From JAEUKA01 sp035328405 (GTDB lineage: Bacteria; Myxococcota_A; Polyangia; Palsa-1104; JAEUJZ01): a stretch of DNA of 64,000 bases. Position numbers and translations under genes: made by a program. The notes beneath the pieces were generated by a model. That model made no database searches and was not told the origin of the DNA. It saw nothing but the letters and a program-made list of their open reading frames with translations. Below are positions 1-8,277 of the stretch, piece after piece (position 1 is the stretch's first letter; the number at the start of each line of letters is the position of its first letter). The DNA lies in NCBI GenBank assembly GCA_035328405.1, contig DAOLIT010000012.1, positions 25,523 through 89,522 of the forward strand, read 5' to 3'.

Positions 1-935
1 ATCGGCTTTTCAAGTGTTCCGACCGCATCGACTGTGCCGTTTACCGTCAGCAACGTGCCGTCTTCAAGTGTCCCAGTCGTGTCCACCATCACGAGCGTCC
101 CCGGCAAAATTTTCAGCGTCGCGCCCGTCGGAACGACCGTGTTGTGCGCAGACAAACGAATGTTCTCGTCGGGGCCCCAAGTCAGATCTCCATCGCTCAA
201 CGTCGCTGGCATCACCCGCCAAGTCGGATCGGCCAAGATCGTGAGCTTTTTCGTCGCCACCCGATCACCCACTCGGACCGTGATCACATGCTCTCCCGCC
301 GGCACAGTGGAACCACCGTCAAACGTCAGCGACACACTGCCAACGCCGTGGTAGAAGCGGACAGCCCCGACGGGATTCGGCAGATGATCATCAAATTCGA
401 CGACCGAAAACGGTATCGAGGCCCCGTCGGAAATGCGATTGATCGTCACAGTGCCGAACGTGTCGAAGCATCCATCTGTCACGATATTTCCCGTCGCTGG
501 GTCGAGCAATTCGACCCTCAGCGTGAGTGGCTTGTCATTGGCTACTCGACGGGACACCGTCACGCGCAAATCCTGATCGATTTCGCAGCGTTCTCCGACG
601 AAACCCGCTGCACACGCACAGGAATACTGCCCGATCCCATCGACGCAAGTTCCCCCGTTTTCGCACGCATCCATCGGGCAATCGTCATGATTCGTTTCGC
701 ACAACGTCCCTTCAAAGCCAGCCGGACATTCACAACCAAACGCACTGCCGTCTGTGTGACAAGTGCCGCCGTTTTGGCAGGGCTGGTAAGAGCACGGATC
801 TGCGTCAGGCGGCAGCTCAGATTGGGGCGGCAAAACGATGGGCTCGACTTGTCCCGCATCACAGCCCGAAATCAGGTTGAGCGATAGCAAGCACGCTGGA
901 ACAAAAAGGCTTCGCCTGGAAAAGACGCTCGACAT
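1..935 (-). CDS. EGF-repeat lipoprotein, C-terminus off the window
   Basis: Read on the minus strand from ATG at 935, preceded by a strong GGAGGT at 942-947 (6-base spacing). The frame stays open to the window edge, so about 311 residues are visible and the C-terminus is missing. It begins with a signal peptide ending in the lipobox ISGC (Cys25), so it should be lipidated and sit in the envelope. Two EGF-like domains follow (about residues 48-79 and 86-118), each with six cysteines and the NGGTC core. After them come beta-rich stretches with valine and threonine strands that look like adhesion or surface modules. Function is unknown; myxobacteria have many such surface lipoproteins. It is divergent from the CotH-like gene at 1420. 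Seen: signal, lipobox, EGF spacing. Inferred: surface or adhesive role. Confidence 0.82.
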   Translation of the reverse strand, partial: MSSVFSRRSLFVPACLLSLNLISGCDAGQVEPIVLPPQSELPPDADPCSYQPCQNGGTCHTDGSAFGCECPAGFEGTLCETNHDDCPMDACENGGTCVDGIGQYSCACAAGFVGERCEIDQDLRVTVSRRVANDKPLTLRVELLDPATGNIVTDGCFDTFGTVTINRISDGASIPFSVVEFDDHLPNPVGAVRFYHGVGSVSLTFDGGSTVPAGEHVITVRVGDRVATKKLTILADPTWRVMPATLSDGDLTWGPDENIRLSAHNTVVPTGATLKILPGTLVMVDTTGTLEDGTLLTVNGTVDAVGTLEKP

Positions 936-1419
936 GGTAAGACCTCCATAAGTACGTACAATGCGCTTCGATCTCATAGCCACACTACGATGTTTGAGAA
1001 ACAAAAAACAGTCGTATAAAGAAGTTCTCTCGGTGAGAGCTACGAAAGAATTCTAAGACGATTCGCACGCAACTTTTTCCAAAAGGATGCGACTGATGCG
1101 TCCAAGCGTATTGAATCAAGAAGAGAATCATGTTTCCTTCAAAAAAATCAAATCATTCACAGACTTAGATCATCTCAGCCTGGCCAAGAAAATTCCTTTA
1201 CTTGAATTTTTACCAGACCTTGTAAAACACTCACGATTCTGTAATAATGAATTCTGTATTGACACCATATGGTGGGGTCTATTGGCATAAGGTCCTGGGG
1301 TTTGGAGTCACCAGGAAAAACAAAAACTGGAAAATCTATACAAACCAAACGAATCGTGAATCAAACCGTCTTTTGAATAGTTAAGATAGCCTTGCATTGA
1401 ATTAAAGAGGGCATCTCTC
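936..1419. other. Divergent intergenic region, AT-richer
   Basis: This 484-base stretch separates two divergently read lipoprotein genes and must hold promoters for both. It is visibly more AT-rich than its surroundings from about 950 to 1400. A 64-codon plus-strand frame (ATG at 1096, AAAAGG at 1082-1087, stop at 1288-1290) could make a small charged protein ending in two tryptophans, but it has no recognisable domain and I do not call it a gene. No clear terminator or repeat was seen. Confidence 0.5.
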
Positions 1420-3534
1420 ATGCAGGAAAAGAAGATTAAGCAAATAGAGTTCAATGATTTCGCAGGGATATTCTTTGTTGGGTTTCTTTTGTTGCTGTGC
1501 TCAGCATGTGAGACCAGTACATACATGAGCGTGGATGCCGGAGCCGCTGTGGATGAATCTCCGCCGTTGCCGCCTCCCGACAATGCACGCCTTTTGGTGT
1601 TGAGATCAGCGCGATGGCCAGGTGGCGGTCGTGAACTGTCGGTTGGCGTATTGGATCAAGCTACAGGCTTGCCCTTTTCACCGGATTTGTCGGAGAAATT
1701 GCAGGTCACTCCGACAGATGGATCGACCTTGAAGTCGAAAATCAGGCCAATGGTGTTGCCACCAGGTTATACGGCAATCCTATTGCCACCTCGTTTGACA
1801 AAATCGGAAAGAGTATCCCTTTCTCAAGCGATCGTGGATTTTGCAAACAAGAGGCCTTCTACCGAACGAATTGCGCTCTATCGACATGGAACTCAGGTGC
1901 AACTTTTTTCCAATTTTCACTTGAACCGGCAAAGACTTAGCGAGGCACTCGATCGATATCAAAACGGCCCTGATGGAGACAACGATCCTCTTCCGCTCGT
2001 ACAGGCCATTTCACCTGTTGCCAGCGATGTAGAAGAAGTCGGCGGGCTGGGTCCAGATGTGATGCGCGCCGTCGTGGTGTTGACCAAAGAGCCAAAAACA
2101 GCCTTTGTGGATTTTGAACACGTTTTCGCGATTGCGGTCAACCCGGACACACCAGGGCTGGGTTTGGCCTCCCAAACACTCGACGCCATGCGCCAAAAAG
2201 CGTTCTACAAACTGGCTGTGTGTGGTGCCACAGACAAATTGGCGGCGAAATTGGAGGTAAGCGGAATGATCGGAATGCGCTCGACATCGCTTCCCTCGAC
2301 GCTGCCTGAAGAAACAGCCTTGCCTTGCCTGATCGATGCAATCAGCCAGGGAAATCGATCGTTTACGCCTCGTATAGAACTCGTTTTTGATGACACACAG
2401 AGAGCAGCCTATCAGGAACGAATCAAAGCAACACAATCTGCGACATGGAATGAAGCACTTGCAAAGAGCGATTTTCCAACGGGCGTTCGGATCGCACCAG
2501 GGCAACCCGTCCTGCAAGCTACAGCACATTTTCGTGGAAATGGATCAATCCGCTGCGACCGAAAAAGCATGGTGATTCAACTTGATGGTCCAGCACGGTA
2601 TTTGTTGACAGATTCAGCAGTTGATGAGTTCACGCTTATTTCGATGTGTGACGATTCTGCATATGTTTATGCGCCAACAGCATTCCGAGTCTTCTCAGAA
2701 GATCTATTTTCGCTGAAAATGCGGTTTGTTGAATTGGTAATTGACGGCTCTACGAGAGGCGTTTACATGCTCCTTGAGAAGCCTCGAGAAGAACTTGTCA
2801 GAGACAGCGCCCGGGTGTCTAGTGTATTGCGACGTGATTATCCGCAAAATGGGTCTGATTTTTTTGAGGTTGAGTATTCAGATACGGAGGATATCAACGC
2901 ACCAGCAGTTCGTTATAGCCAATTTGCCTCTAAAATTGGGTCGCTGTCCGGTGATCAACTGATTGCAACAGCGAGGAATTACCTGGATCTTGACCAGTAT
3001 TTAAGCTATCTCGCTCACCAATCCATCCTTCGATCTGGGGATTACATTGATGAATTGTATTTTTATGGAGCTGAGCAAGCAGATGGTTTGGGTGGGACAA
3101 CTGAAGCATACAGAGTGATGGCGTGGGACCCCGAGGGCTATACAAATTGCCATTCGGGTGGCGCAAATGCATTTCCAGATGCAAACCAGCTCGCTTACTG
3201 CTCCGAGGCGAGACTCGATTTCAAGCTGCTCGCCGATCAAAAGATCTATCGCCTTTTTGTGGACAAACTAGAAACCGCATTGAATACGACATTGGCCAGG
3301 CAGCGGTTTTCTGACAGTTTGAATCAATCCAAACTTGAACTACAAGCTTGGCTTTCCACTCCATCCATTTGTGCAGCAATGACAGAATTGCTAAAAATAA
3401 ACCCGGGCGCAGCGGATTGTACCATAGCACAAAGCATCATCGCCTCTCGGGCGACCTCGTTGCTATCTTCGTATGATTCTCGGAGGTCAGCCCTTCTGTC
3501 ACTGATTGCCACCTATCGAAGCAAATACCCGTAA
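1420..3534 (+). CDS. CotH-like kinase-family lipoprotein
   Basis: 704 residues. AAGAGG at 1405-1410 supports the ATG at 1420. The N-terminus is a signal peptide with lipobox CSAC (Cys30), giving an envelope lipoprotein. Residues about 30-330 are a domain of unknown fold. The later part resembles the CotH spore-coat kinase family: GVYMLLEKP around residue 450, like the ATP-binding GxYxLxE segment, then a helix ending in the YLAHQSILRSGD segment and VMAWDPEGY, where CotH proteins usually have WDxD. CotH enzymes phosphorylate serines of surface proteins, and related domains occur widely in bacterial secreted proteins, often with EGF or cellulosome modules. Here a secreted EGF protein is the divergent neighbour. 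The DPE in place of DxD is a deviation that could weaken activity. Family call fairly sure; substrate unknown. Confidence 0.7.
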   Translation: MQEKKIKQIEFNDFAGIFFVGFLLLLCSACETSTYMSVDAGAAVDESPPLPPPDNARLLVLRSARWPGGGRELSVGVLDQATGLPFSPDLSEKLQVTPTDGSTLKSKIRPMVLPPGYTAILLPPRLTKSERVSLSQAIVDFANKRPSTERIALYRHGTQVQLFSNFHLNRQRLSEALDRYQNGPDGDNDPLPLVQAISPVASDVEEVGGLGPDVMRAVVVLTKEPKTAFVDFEHVFAIAVNPDTPGLGLASQTLDAMRQKAFYKLAVCGATDKLAAKLEVSGMIGMRSTSLPSTLPEETALPCLIDAISQGNRSFTPRIELVFDDTQRAAYQERIKATQSATWNEALAKSDFPTGVRIAPGQPVLQATAHFRGNGSIRCDRKSMVIQLDGPARYLLTDSAVDEFTLISMCDDSAYVYAPTAFRVFSEDLFSLKMRFVELVIDGSTRGVYMLLEKPREELVRDSARVSSVLRRDYPQNGSDFFEVEYSDTEDINAPAVRYSQFASKIGSLSGDQLIATARNYLDLDQYLSYLAHQSILRSGDYIDELYFYGAEQADGLGGTTEAYRVMAWDPEGYTNCHSGGANAFPDANQLAYCSEARLDFKLLADQKIYRLFVDKLETALNTTLARQRFSDSLNQSKLELQAWLSTPSICAAMTELLKINPGAADCTIAQSIIASRATSLLSSYDSRRSALLSLIATYRSKYP

Positions 3535-3613
3535 AGGAAGAGCAGACGATACGCGCTTTCAGAAAGTCGCGGTCACATTCAACCGCCCCCACTCTGGAAA
3601 ACCCGCTTCAAGA

Positions 3614-3639
3614 AACGAATTTGGGGAACGAATTTGGGG
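3614..3639. repeat. 13-bp perfect tandem duplication
   Basis: AACGAATTTGGGG occurs at 3614-3626 and again directly at 3627-3639. It lies in the short gap between the convergent CotH-like gene and ftsI. Probably a slippage duplication; no function is evident. Confidence 0.85.
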
Positions 3640-3656
3640 GACGGCTTTGCGACCTC

Positions 3657-5684
3657 TCATCGTTTGGGGGAGAGGCGAAGCTGGCAAACCGGTTTTCGAC
3701 GAGCACTGCCGGCAGGCGGTTCCTGAGAAACCACGACGCCCGTTCCATTCATGTCGAGGCGATAGCCAGTTTGGCTCGCCAGTTCCAAAGCATCGAAGAC
3801 TCCTCGACCAACAAAATTCGGAACACGCAGAGAATCAGGGACTCCTGGGAAACGGACAGCAACAGGAACTGGGGGGCCGTAAGGCTCCTCTTGGGTGTCT
3901 GTTCTGGTAGGTACAGACACAGCGGGGACGTTTCCTGATTTCTGCGGAGGAACTCCCAAATATGGCAGTGCCGCCGAGGCTATCTTTACAAAAACGGGCC
4001 CAGCGACTTCAGCTCCGTAGTGCCCCTTCTGTGGTTCGTCAATCATGACGAAAAGCAGAAACCGTGGGTCGTGAATAGGAGCAAAACCGACAAAAGAGGA
4101 GGCCCAAAATTCGGGTGAGTACCGATGCGTGCGGGGATCTACTTTCTGAGCAGTCCCGGTTTTTCCACCTGCGGGGTATCCGGGAAGGTCGAGCTTTTCC
4201 CCCGTGCCGTTCTTTTCCATGACCCCTCGGAGCAACTGACGCAGCACAGTAGCGGTGCTACTGGCCATCACGCGACGGCCTTCCGGGAGTCCTTCCAGCA
4301 CTGTTTGTCCCGTCGCTGAAACGACTCGCCGAAGCACATGGGGCTTGTACAAAATACCGCCATTCGCAATCGCTGCCATCGCAACCGCAATCTGTACGGG
4401 AGTCGCGGTCATCCCCTGACCAAAACTGATGTTGGCAAATGCCAGATCCCCCCACTCCGCAACTGGACGCACCTGGCCGCTCCGTTCACCAGGGAGATCG
4501 ATTCCGGTCGGCGAAAAAAAGCCGAGATGGCGCAGAAAAAGAAACATCTTCTCTTTGCCCACACGTCGAGTGATTTTGCTCGTGCAAATGTTCGACGAAC
4601 GCGCAATGACTTGGCTGGTGGTCAGGATTCCCTCAGCCTCTGCATCATGAATGGTTGCGTGACCCACTCGCCACTGCCCCCCTTCGCAATTCCATTCCTC
4701 ATCCAAACGAATCGCGGACGCCTCAATTGCCGCACCTACCGTGAAGGGTTTTATCGTCGAGCCAGGCTCAAACGCATCCGTCACCGCCCGATTCCGAACA
4801 CCACGCTCGCGGGCACCAGATGGATCATTGGGATTCACCGCCGGAACCGACGCCATGGCCAATACCTCGCCGTTTCGCGGATCGAGCGCCACGGCCACGC
4901 CCGCTTTTGCGTGAGCAGCCAAAACACCGTCCTCCAACGCCCGTTCCAACTGAAACTGAATGAAGCGGTCGATGGTCAAGTACACGTCGTGCCCGCGATC
5001 GCGCAAAAGTTCTCCGGCACCTTCGACCAGGACTTTTCGGCCACGCGCATCCTGCCATCCCACAACGGAGGCTTTGCTACCACGCAAAAAGCGATCGTAC
5101 GCAAGTTCCACACCCTCGAGGCCAATCGCGTCCACGCCAGCCCAGCCAAGCAACGTCCCCGCCAAAGTCCGGCTCGGATAAAAGCGTTTGGGCTCGGGGC
5201 TCAGCCCGACGCCGGGCAGAGACAATTCGCGGACACGTCGTGCCTCATCGGGAAAAATCCGGCGTTTCAGCAACAGATATCGTTTGTCCGACTGCGCCTT
5301 ACGCTGCAATTCAGCTGTTTCGACGCCCAGAATTTTTGCGAGACGCGACAGACCCGTCGTCCGACGCTCAGCGTCCGTCCATTCGGCTCGAAATTTCTGC
5401 GGTTCCAGATACACGGAATCCACATTCACGGACGCCGCCAGATCGCTCCCTCCGCGATCCAAAATTCGACCCCGATGCGGTGGCGTTTCCAGTTCGCGCA
5501 GATATTGCTCCTCGGCGAGGGAACGATACAGGTCGCGTTTTTGGACCTGCAACACATAGCTCCTCACAAGCAGCAGACCGAAGCAACACAGAAGCACGGC
5601 TGCAATCAGGAAAAGGCGCACATGCTGCCAGCGAGACGGCGACGCAGGCTCCACTGGTTTTACATCCGGTGTTTTCTGCGTCAT
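3657..5684 (-). CDS. ftsI: Peptidoglycan transpeptidase FtsI (PBP3), PASTA tail
   Basis: 675 residues, the class B penicillin-binding protein that cross-links septal peptidoglycan. One N-terminal membrane helix (about 23-44) anchors it, with the rest periplasmic. The dimerisation module includes the RGRILDR segment near 71-77. The transpeptidase motifs are all present: S309-T-I-K312 (acyl-enzyme serine), S363-S-N365 and K508-T-G510. Residues about 612-675 form a single PASTA domain, which in other phyla binds muropeptides; many proteobacterial FtsI proteins lack it. The start ATG (5682-5684) overlaps the ftsL stop by four bases (ATGA), so the two are translationally coupled. It is the last gene of the cluster here: murE, murF, mraY and the rest of a usual dcw cluster do not follow, and the next gene is convergent. 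Confidence 0.95.
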   Translation of the reverse strand: MTQKTPDVKPVEPASPSRWQHVRLFLIAAVLLCCFGLLLVRSYVLQVQKRDLYRSLAEEQYLRELETPPHRGRILDRGGSDLAASVNVDSVYLEPQKFRAEWTDAERRTTGLSRLAKILGVETAELQRKAQSDKRYLLLKRRIFPDEARRVRELSLPGVGLSPEPKRFYPSRTLAGTLLGWAGVDAIGLEGVELAYDRFLRGSKASVVGWQDARGRKVLVEGAGELLRDRGHDVYLTIDRFIQFQLERALEDGVLAAHAKAGVAVALDPRNGEVLAMASVPAVNPNDPSGARERGVRNRAVTDAFEPGSTIKPFTVGAAIEASAIRLDEEWNCEGGQWRVGHATIHDAEAEGILTTSQVIARSSNICTSKITRRVGKEKMFLFLRHLGFFSPTGIDLPGERSGQVRPVAEWGDLAFANISFGQGMTATPVQIAVAMAAIANGGILYKPHVLRRVVSATGQTVLEGLPEGRRVMASSTATVLRQLLRGVMEKNGTGEKLDLPGYPAGGKTGTAQKVDPRTHRYSPEFWASSFVGFAPIHDPRFLLFVMIDEPQKGHYGAEVAGPVFVKIASAALPYLGVPPQKSGNVPAVSVPTRTDTQEEPYGPPVPVAVRFPGVPDSLRVPNFVGRGVFDALELASQTGYRLDMNGTGVVVSQEPPAGSARRKPVCQLRLSPKR

Positions 5685-6058
5685 GGTGACGTGCCCTCGA
5701 CCGCTTTCACAACACGAACGGAGGCCGGCTGAGGCGGCAGCATTCGCAACCGTTCACGGGCTTGTCGCTCGACAAAAGCTGGGTCTTTTCGCGTCGCCAG
5801 TTCCAGCCGCAATCGCTGGTTGTGTTCCTGAAGTGCTCTCGCGATTTTCTGTTGCAAAGACAGCTCGTACCCAATGCGAATGACTTCCGTCCGAGACCAG
5901 ACGTACAGGACGCCAATAAACACGAGCGACGCAGTGATGAGCCCGACAAACAGCCCAAACGTGGGGCTGCGCCGGGGCCAAGTCGTGATTCGGTGAAGCC
6001 GCTCGCGAAACTTCCGCAACCGACTGGTTGTTTTTCGTGTTCTTCCTAGCGTGGCCAT
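5681..6058 (-). CDS. ftsL: Cell division protein FtsL
   Basis: 125 residues from the ATG at 6058. It has a basic cytoplasmic N-terminus, one membrane helix (about 34-54) and a periplasmic coiled coil rich in Leu, Gln and Arg ending in a basic RQARERLRM segment, which is the FtsL layout. FtsL joins FtsB and FtsQ to activate the FtsW-FtsI septal synthase. Sequence conservation in this family is low, so the call rests on topology, length and position between rsmH and ftsI. The chosen start overlaps the end of rsmH by 13 bases; the frame is open further upstream, but a longer start would run deeper into rsmH. The stop overlaps the ftsI start. Confidence 0.85.
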   Translation of the reverse strand: MATLGRTRKTTSRLRKFRERLHRITTWPRRSPTFGLFVGLITASLVFIGVLYVWSRTEVIRIGYELSLQQKIARALQEHNQRLRLELATRKDPAFVERQARERLRMLPPQPASVRVVKAVEGTSP

Positions 6059-7032
6059 GCGTGTGTTTTGGCTGCGGTGTGTGCCGCTCGCTCTTCGAGC
6101 GTCCATGTGCGCGCCGCCCGAAGTCGAGCCGAACGCGCCCGAGGGTTGCGACGCACTTCCTCTACAGACGGTGTCAGCGCACCTTTGAAGAGTTCGACAA
6201 ACGGTTTGTGTGCGTTGGCAAACCCCCTTTGGCTGTGGACTTGGGCGACGCGATCAGAAAACGCAAAGTGTTGTTTGACCAGCCGATCTTCTAACGAGTG
6301 AAAAGAGAGGATGACCAGCCGACCTCCCGGTACCAACAGATCCGGGGCAGCCAGCAGCAAGGAGTGAATCTGCCGAAGCTCGTCGTTTACAAAAATGCGC
6401 AACGCCTGAAAGGTCCGCGTCGCGGGGTGTTTGTGCGGCTCTTTGTGGGGAACGACGCGAGCCACCAGATCGGCGATGTCTTGCGTGTCCCGCAACCGGT
6501 TTTCCGTCGCTGCATTCTTGAGAACGCGAGCAATCCTTGCACTGTGCCGCTCCTCTCCGTATTCGGCCAAGATCGCGGCGAGTTTCTGTTCATCAAGACG
6601 CACAATCGCCTCGAGAGCGGTTTCTCCGCAGCCACGATCCATGCGCATGTCGATTGGTCCACGCGCCTGAAAAGAAAAGCCTCGTTCCGCACGGTCCAGT
6701 TGCAAGGACGACACGCCCAGGTCCGCAACAATTCCATCGAGTGCCGGTATGCCTTCAGCGGCCAACTGTTGCGCCAAATCGCCAAATCGACCGTGCATCG
6801 CACGAAAGCGGGCCCCAAAAGACGAAAGACGCGCCGTCGCAAGTTGTAGGGCCGTTTCGTCGCGGTCAATCCCGAGCAAAAGACCGCTCTCGCCCAACTG
6901 CGCAACAATTTCAGCACTATGCCCACCAAGCCCGAGTGTCGCGTCGCAATAGGTTCCACCAGGCCTCACAGCCAAGAACCTCAACACGTCGGACACCATC
7001 ACGGGTTGGTGGATGCTCTGCCAAGAGTCCAT
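6046..7032 (-). CDS. rsmH: 16S rRNA m4C1402 methyltransferase RsmH
   Basis: About 328 residues. It methylates N4 of C1402 in the ribosomal P site using S-adenosylmethionine. The family signature is clear: an N-terminal HQPVMVSDVL segment, the SAM-binding ATLGLGGHS loop, later DLGVSSLQLD and RGFSFQ, and ILSFHSLEDRLVK near the C-terminus. The start is uncertain: ATG at 7032 gives the N-terminus usual for the family, ATG at 7047 adds five residues, and a TTG at 7074 adds fourteen; none has a good Shine-Dalgarno. It heads the rsmH-ftsL-ftsI operon. The usual upstream partner mraZ is absent; a divergent lipoprotein gene lies there instead. Confidence 0.94.
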   Translation of the reverse strand: MDSWQSIHQPVMVSDVLRFLAVRPGGTYCDATLGLGGHSAEIVAQLGESGLLLGIDRDETALQLATARLSSFGARFRAMHGRFGDLAQQLAAEGIPALDGIVADLGVSSLQLDRAERGFSFQARGPIDMRMDRGCGETALEAIVRLDEQKLAAILAEYGEERHSARIARVLKNAATENRLRDTQDIADLVARVVPHKEPHKHPATRTFQALRIFVNDELRQIHSLLLAAPDLLVPGGRLVILSFHSLEDRLVKQHFAFSDRVAQVHSQRGFANAHKPFVELFKGALTPSVEEVRRNPRARSARLRAARTWTLEERAAHTAAKTHAWPR

Positions 7033-7218
7033 GTGACGACCCGACATCCCAGCAGTGGCCAAGTGTCCGGTCAAATTTTCGGCGCAGAATACGACCGAGA
7101 ATGGACGAACACACCATGCCTATGAACTGCTGTTCACAATTTTGCGATAGCCGATGTGAGACACCGCGTCTCGCTTCGGAAAACCGACGCCTCACGCTGC
7201 ACATCCGAGAAAGTTCTT

Positions 7219-7234
7219 TGGCACAATCACTGCT
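7219..7234 (+). promoter_or_regulatory. Possible sigma-54 promoter
   Basis: TGGCACAATCACTGCT keeps the GG of the -24 element and the GC of the -12 element at the invariant spacing, and differs from the TGGCACGNNNNTTGCW consensus at two positions only (A for G at position 7, C for T at position 12). It ends 63 bases before the ATG of the Cys-rich lipoprotein gene at 7298. Myxobacteria use sigma-54 heavily, and an NtrC-type activator is encoded elsewhere in the window at 38804. One such match can arise by chance. Confidence 0.45.
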
Positions 7235-7297
7235 GAGCTGAAAAGCGTGCTAAATGTGTTCAGAGGGTTTAACACGACGAATCGTGGAGGGCCGCCG

Positions 7298-8215
7298 ATG
7301 CGCTCTATGCGTCCGCAAAAAAGTTTTTGGTCGTTCGTAACACCGTTGCTGGGTGCCGCTCTGTTGTGTTTGCAAGGTTGCACCGAGGACAACAAAACTC
7401 GCTTCTACACCTACTGCGATGCGACAGGGTGCTACCAGTGCGATATCAAGGGTTGCACTCTGCTGGATGGTCGCCCGCCGGGGGTTTCATGCTCTTCGTC
7501 CAGCAATTGTTCGTCTGGACAGCCATGCAGCAAGAATGCCGACTGCGCTTCCGGGCAAGTCTGCAACACAGCTCGGCGCGTGTGTGAAGTGGACACGTCT
7601 GCTACCACGCCGAAAAGCTGTCGCATTCAGTCAGATTGCGGCGCTGGCAATGAGTGCAATAACGGCCAGTGCAAAACCGCGCCCGTGCCTCCAAACTCAT
7701 GTGTCTTCAGTCGAGATTGCAGCGTCGGCGGTGCGTGCGTCGATGGGCTCTGCCAACGAGCGTGTACCTCCGATGCGGCTTGCGGAACCGGCCAAGTGTG
7801 CTTGCAAGACCGCTGTCAGCCCAAGCCCGTGGACAACACAGCCTGCGTGAGCAACGTACAATGTGGGACAGGAAAAGCGTGCATTGACAGCATTTGCCAT
7901 CCGTCTTGCGCCAAGGATGCAGATTGTCAGGCACTCAACAAGAACGACCTTTGCGTGTCAGGTGTGTGCCGTCCCGATGCTCGCCGGTTGCCAGAGTGCA
8001 AAACGAACGCAGATTGTGGTTCCGACAAAGAGTGCGTCAATGCACAGTGCCGAACTTTCTGCATGGCGAACAGCGACTGCGCGAGTTGCAGCGATGGAAA
8101 AGTGTGTAGCACCGGCTATTGCATGACCGATCGCGAAGTGAATCCACAGTGCAAGCTGGCCGCCGACTGCAAGAGTGCAACTCTCCACTGCATCGACGGA
8201 GCCTGCGGACAGTAG
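7298..8215 (+). CDS. Cysteine-rich repeat lipoprotein
   Basis: 305 residues from the ATG at 7298, chosen because GGAGG at 7286-7290 sits seven bases upstream; an earlier in-frame start lacks such a site. Signal peptide with lipobox LQGC (Cys28). The mature protein is a chain of short repeats of the form C-x(4-5)-DC-x(2)-G-x(2)-C-x(3)-x-C, about 20-25 residues each, giving more than 35 cysteines. This is the Dickkopf/tenascin-like Cys-rich repeat pattern seen in large families of myxobacterial lipoproteins. It should be disulfide-bonded and at the cell surface. Substrate and partner are unknown. It is convergent with the agmatinase gene and may be driven by the sigma-54-like site at 7219. Confidence 0.8.
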   Translation: MRSMRPQKSFWSFVTPLLGAALLCLQGCTEDNKTRFYTYCDATGCYQCDIKGCTLLDGRPPGVSCSSSSNCSSGQPCSKNADCASGQVCNTARRVCEVDTSATTPKSCRIQSDCGAGNECNNGQCKTAPVPPNSCVFSRDCSVGGACVDGLCQRACTSDAACGTGQVCLQDRCQPKPVDNTACVSNVQCGTGKACIDSICHPSCAKDADCQALNKNDLCVSGVCRPDARRLPECKTNADCGSDKECVNAQCRTFCMANSDCASCSDGKVCSTGYCMTDREVNPQCKLAADCKSATLHCIDGACGQ

Positions 8216-8277
8216 GCCTGCATCTCCCGCCCCAGTTCTTTCCTCCCCTGTCGCTTCTTTTGTGCGCTCCGGCATTC

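Noticed and set aside
1087..1290. Small plus-strand ORF in the AT-rich gap
   Set aside because: It has a possible ribosome site but no domain and no supporting context; kept only as a note in the intergenic entry.
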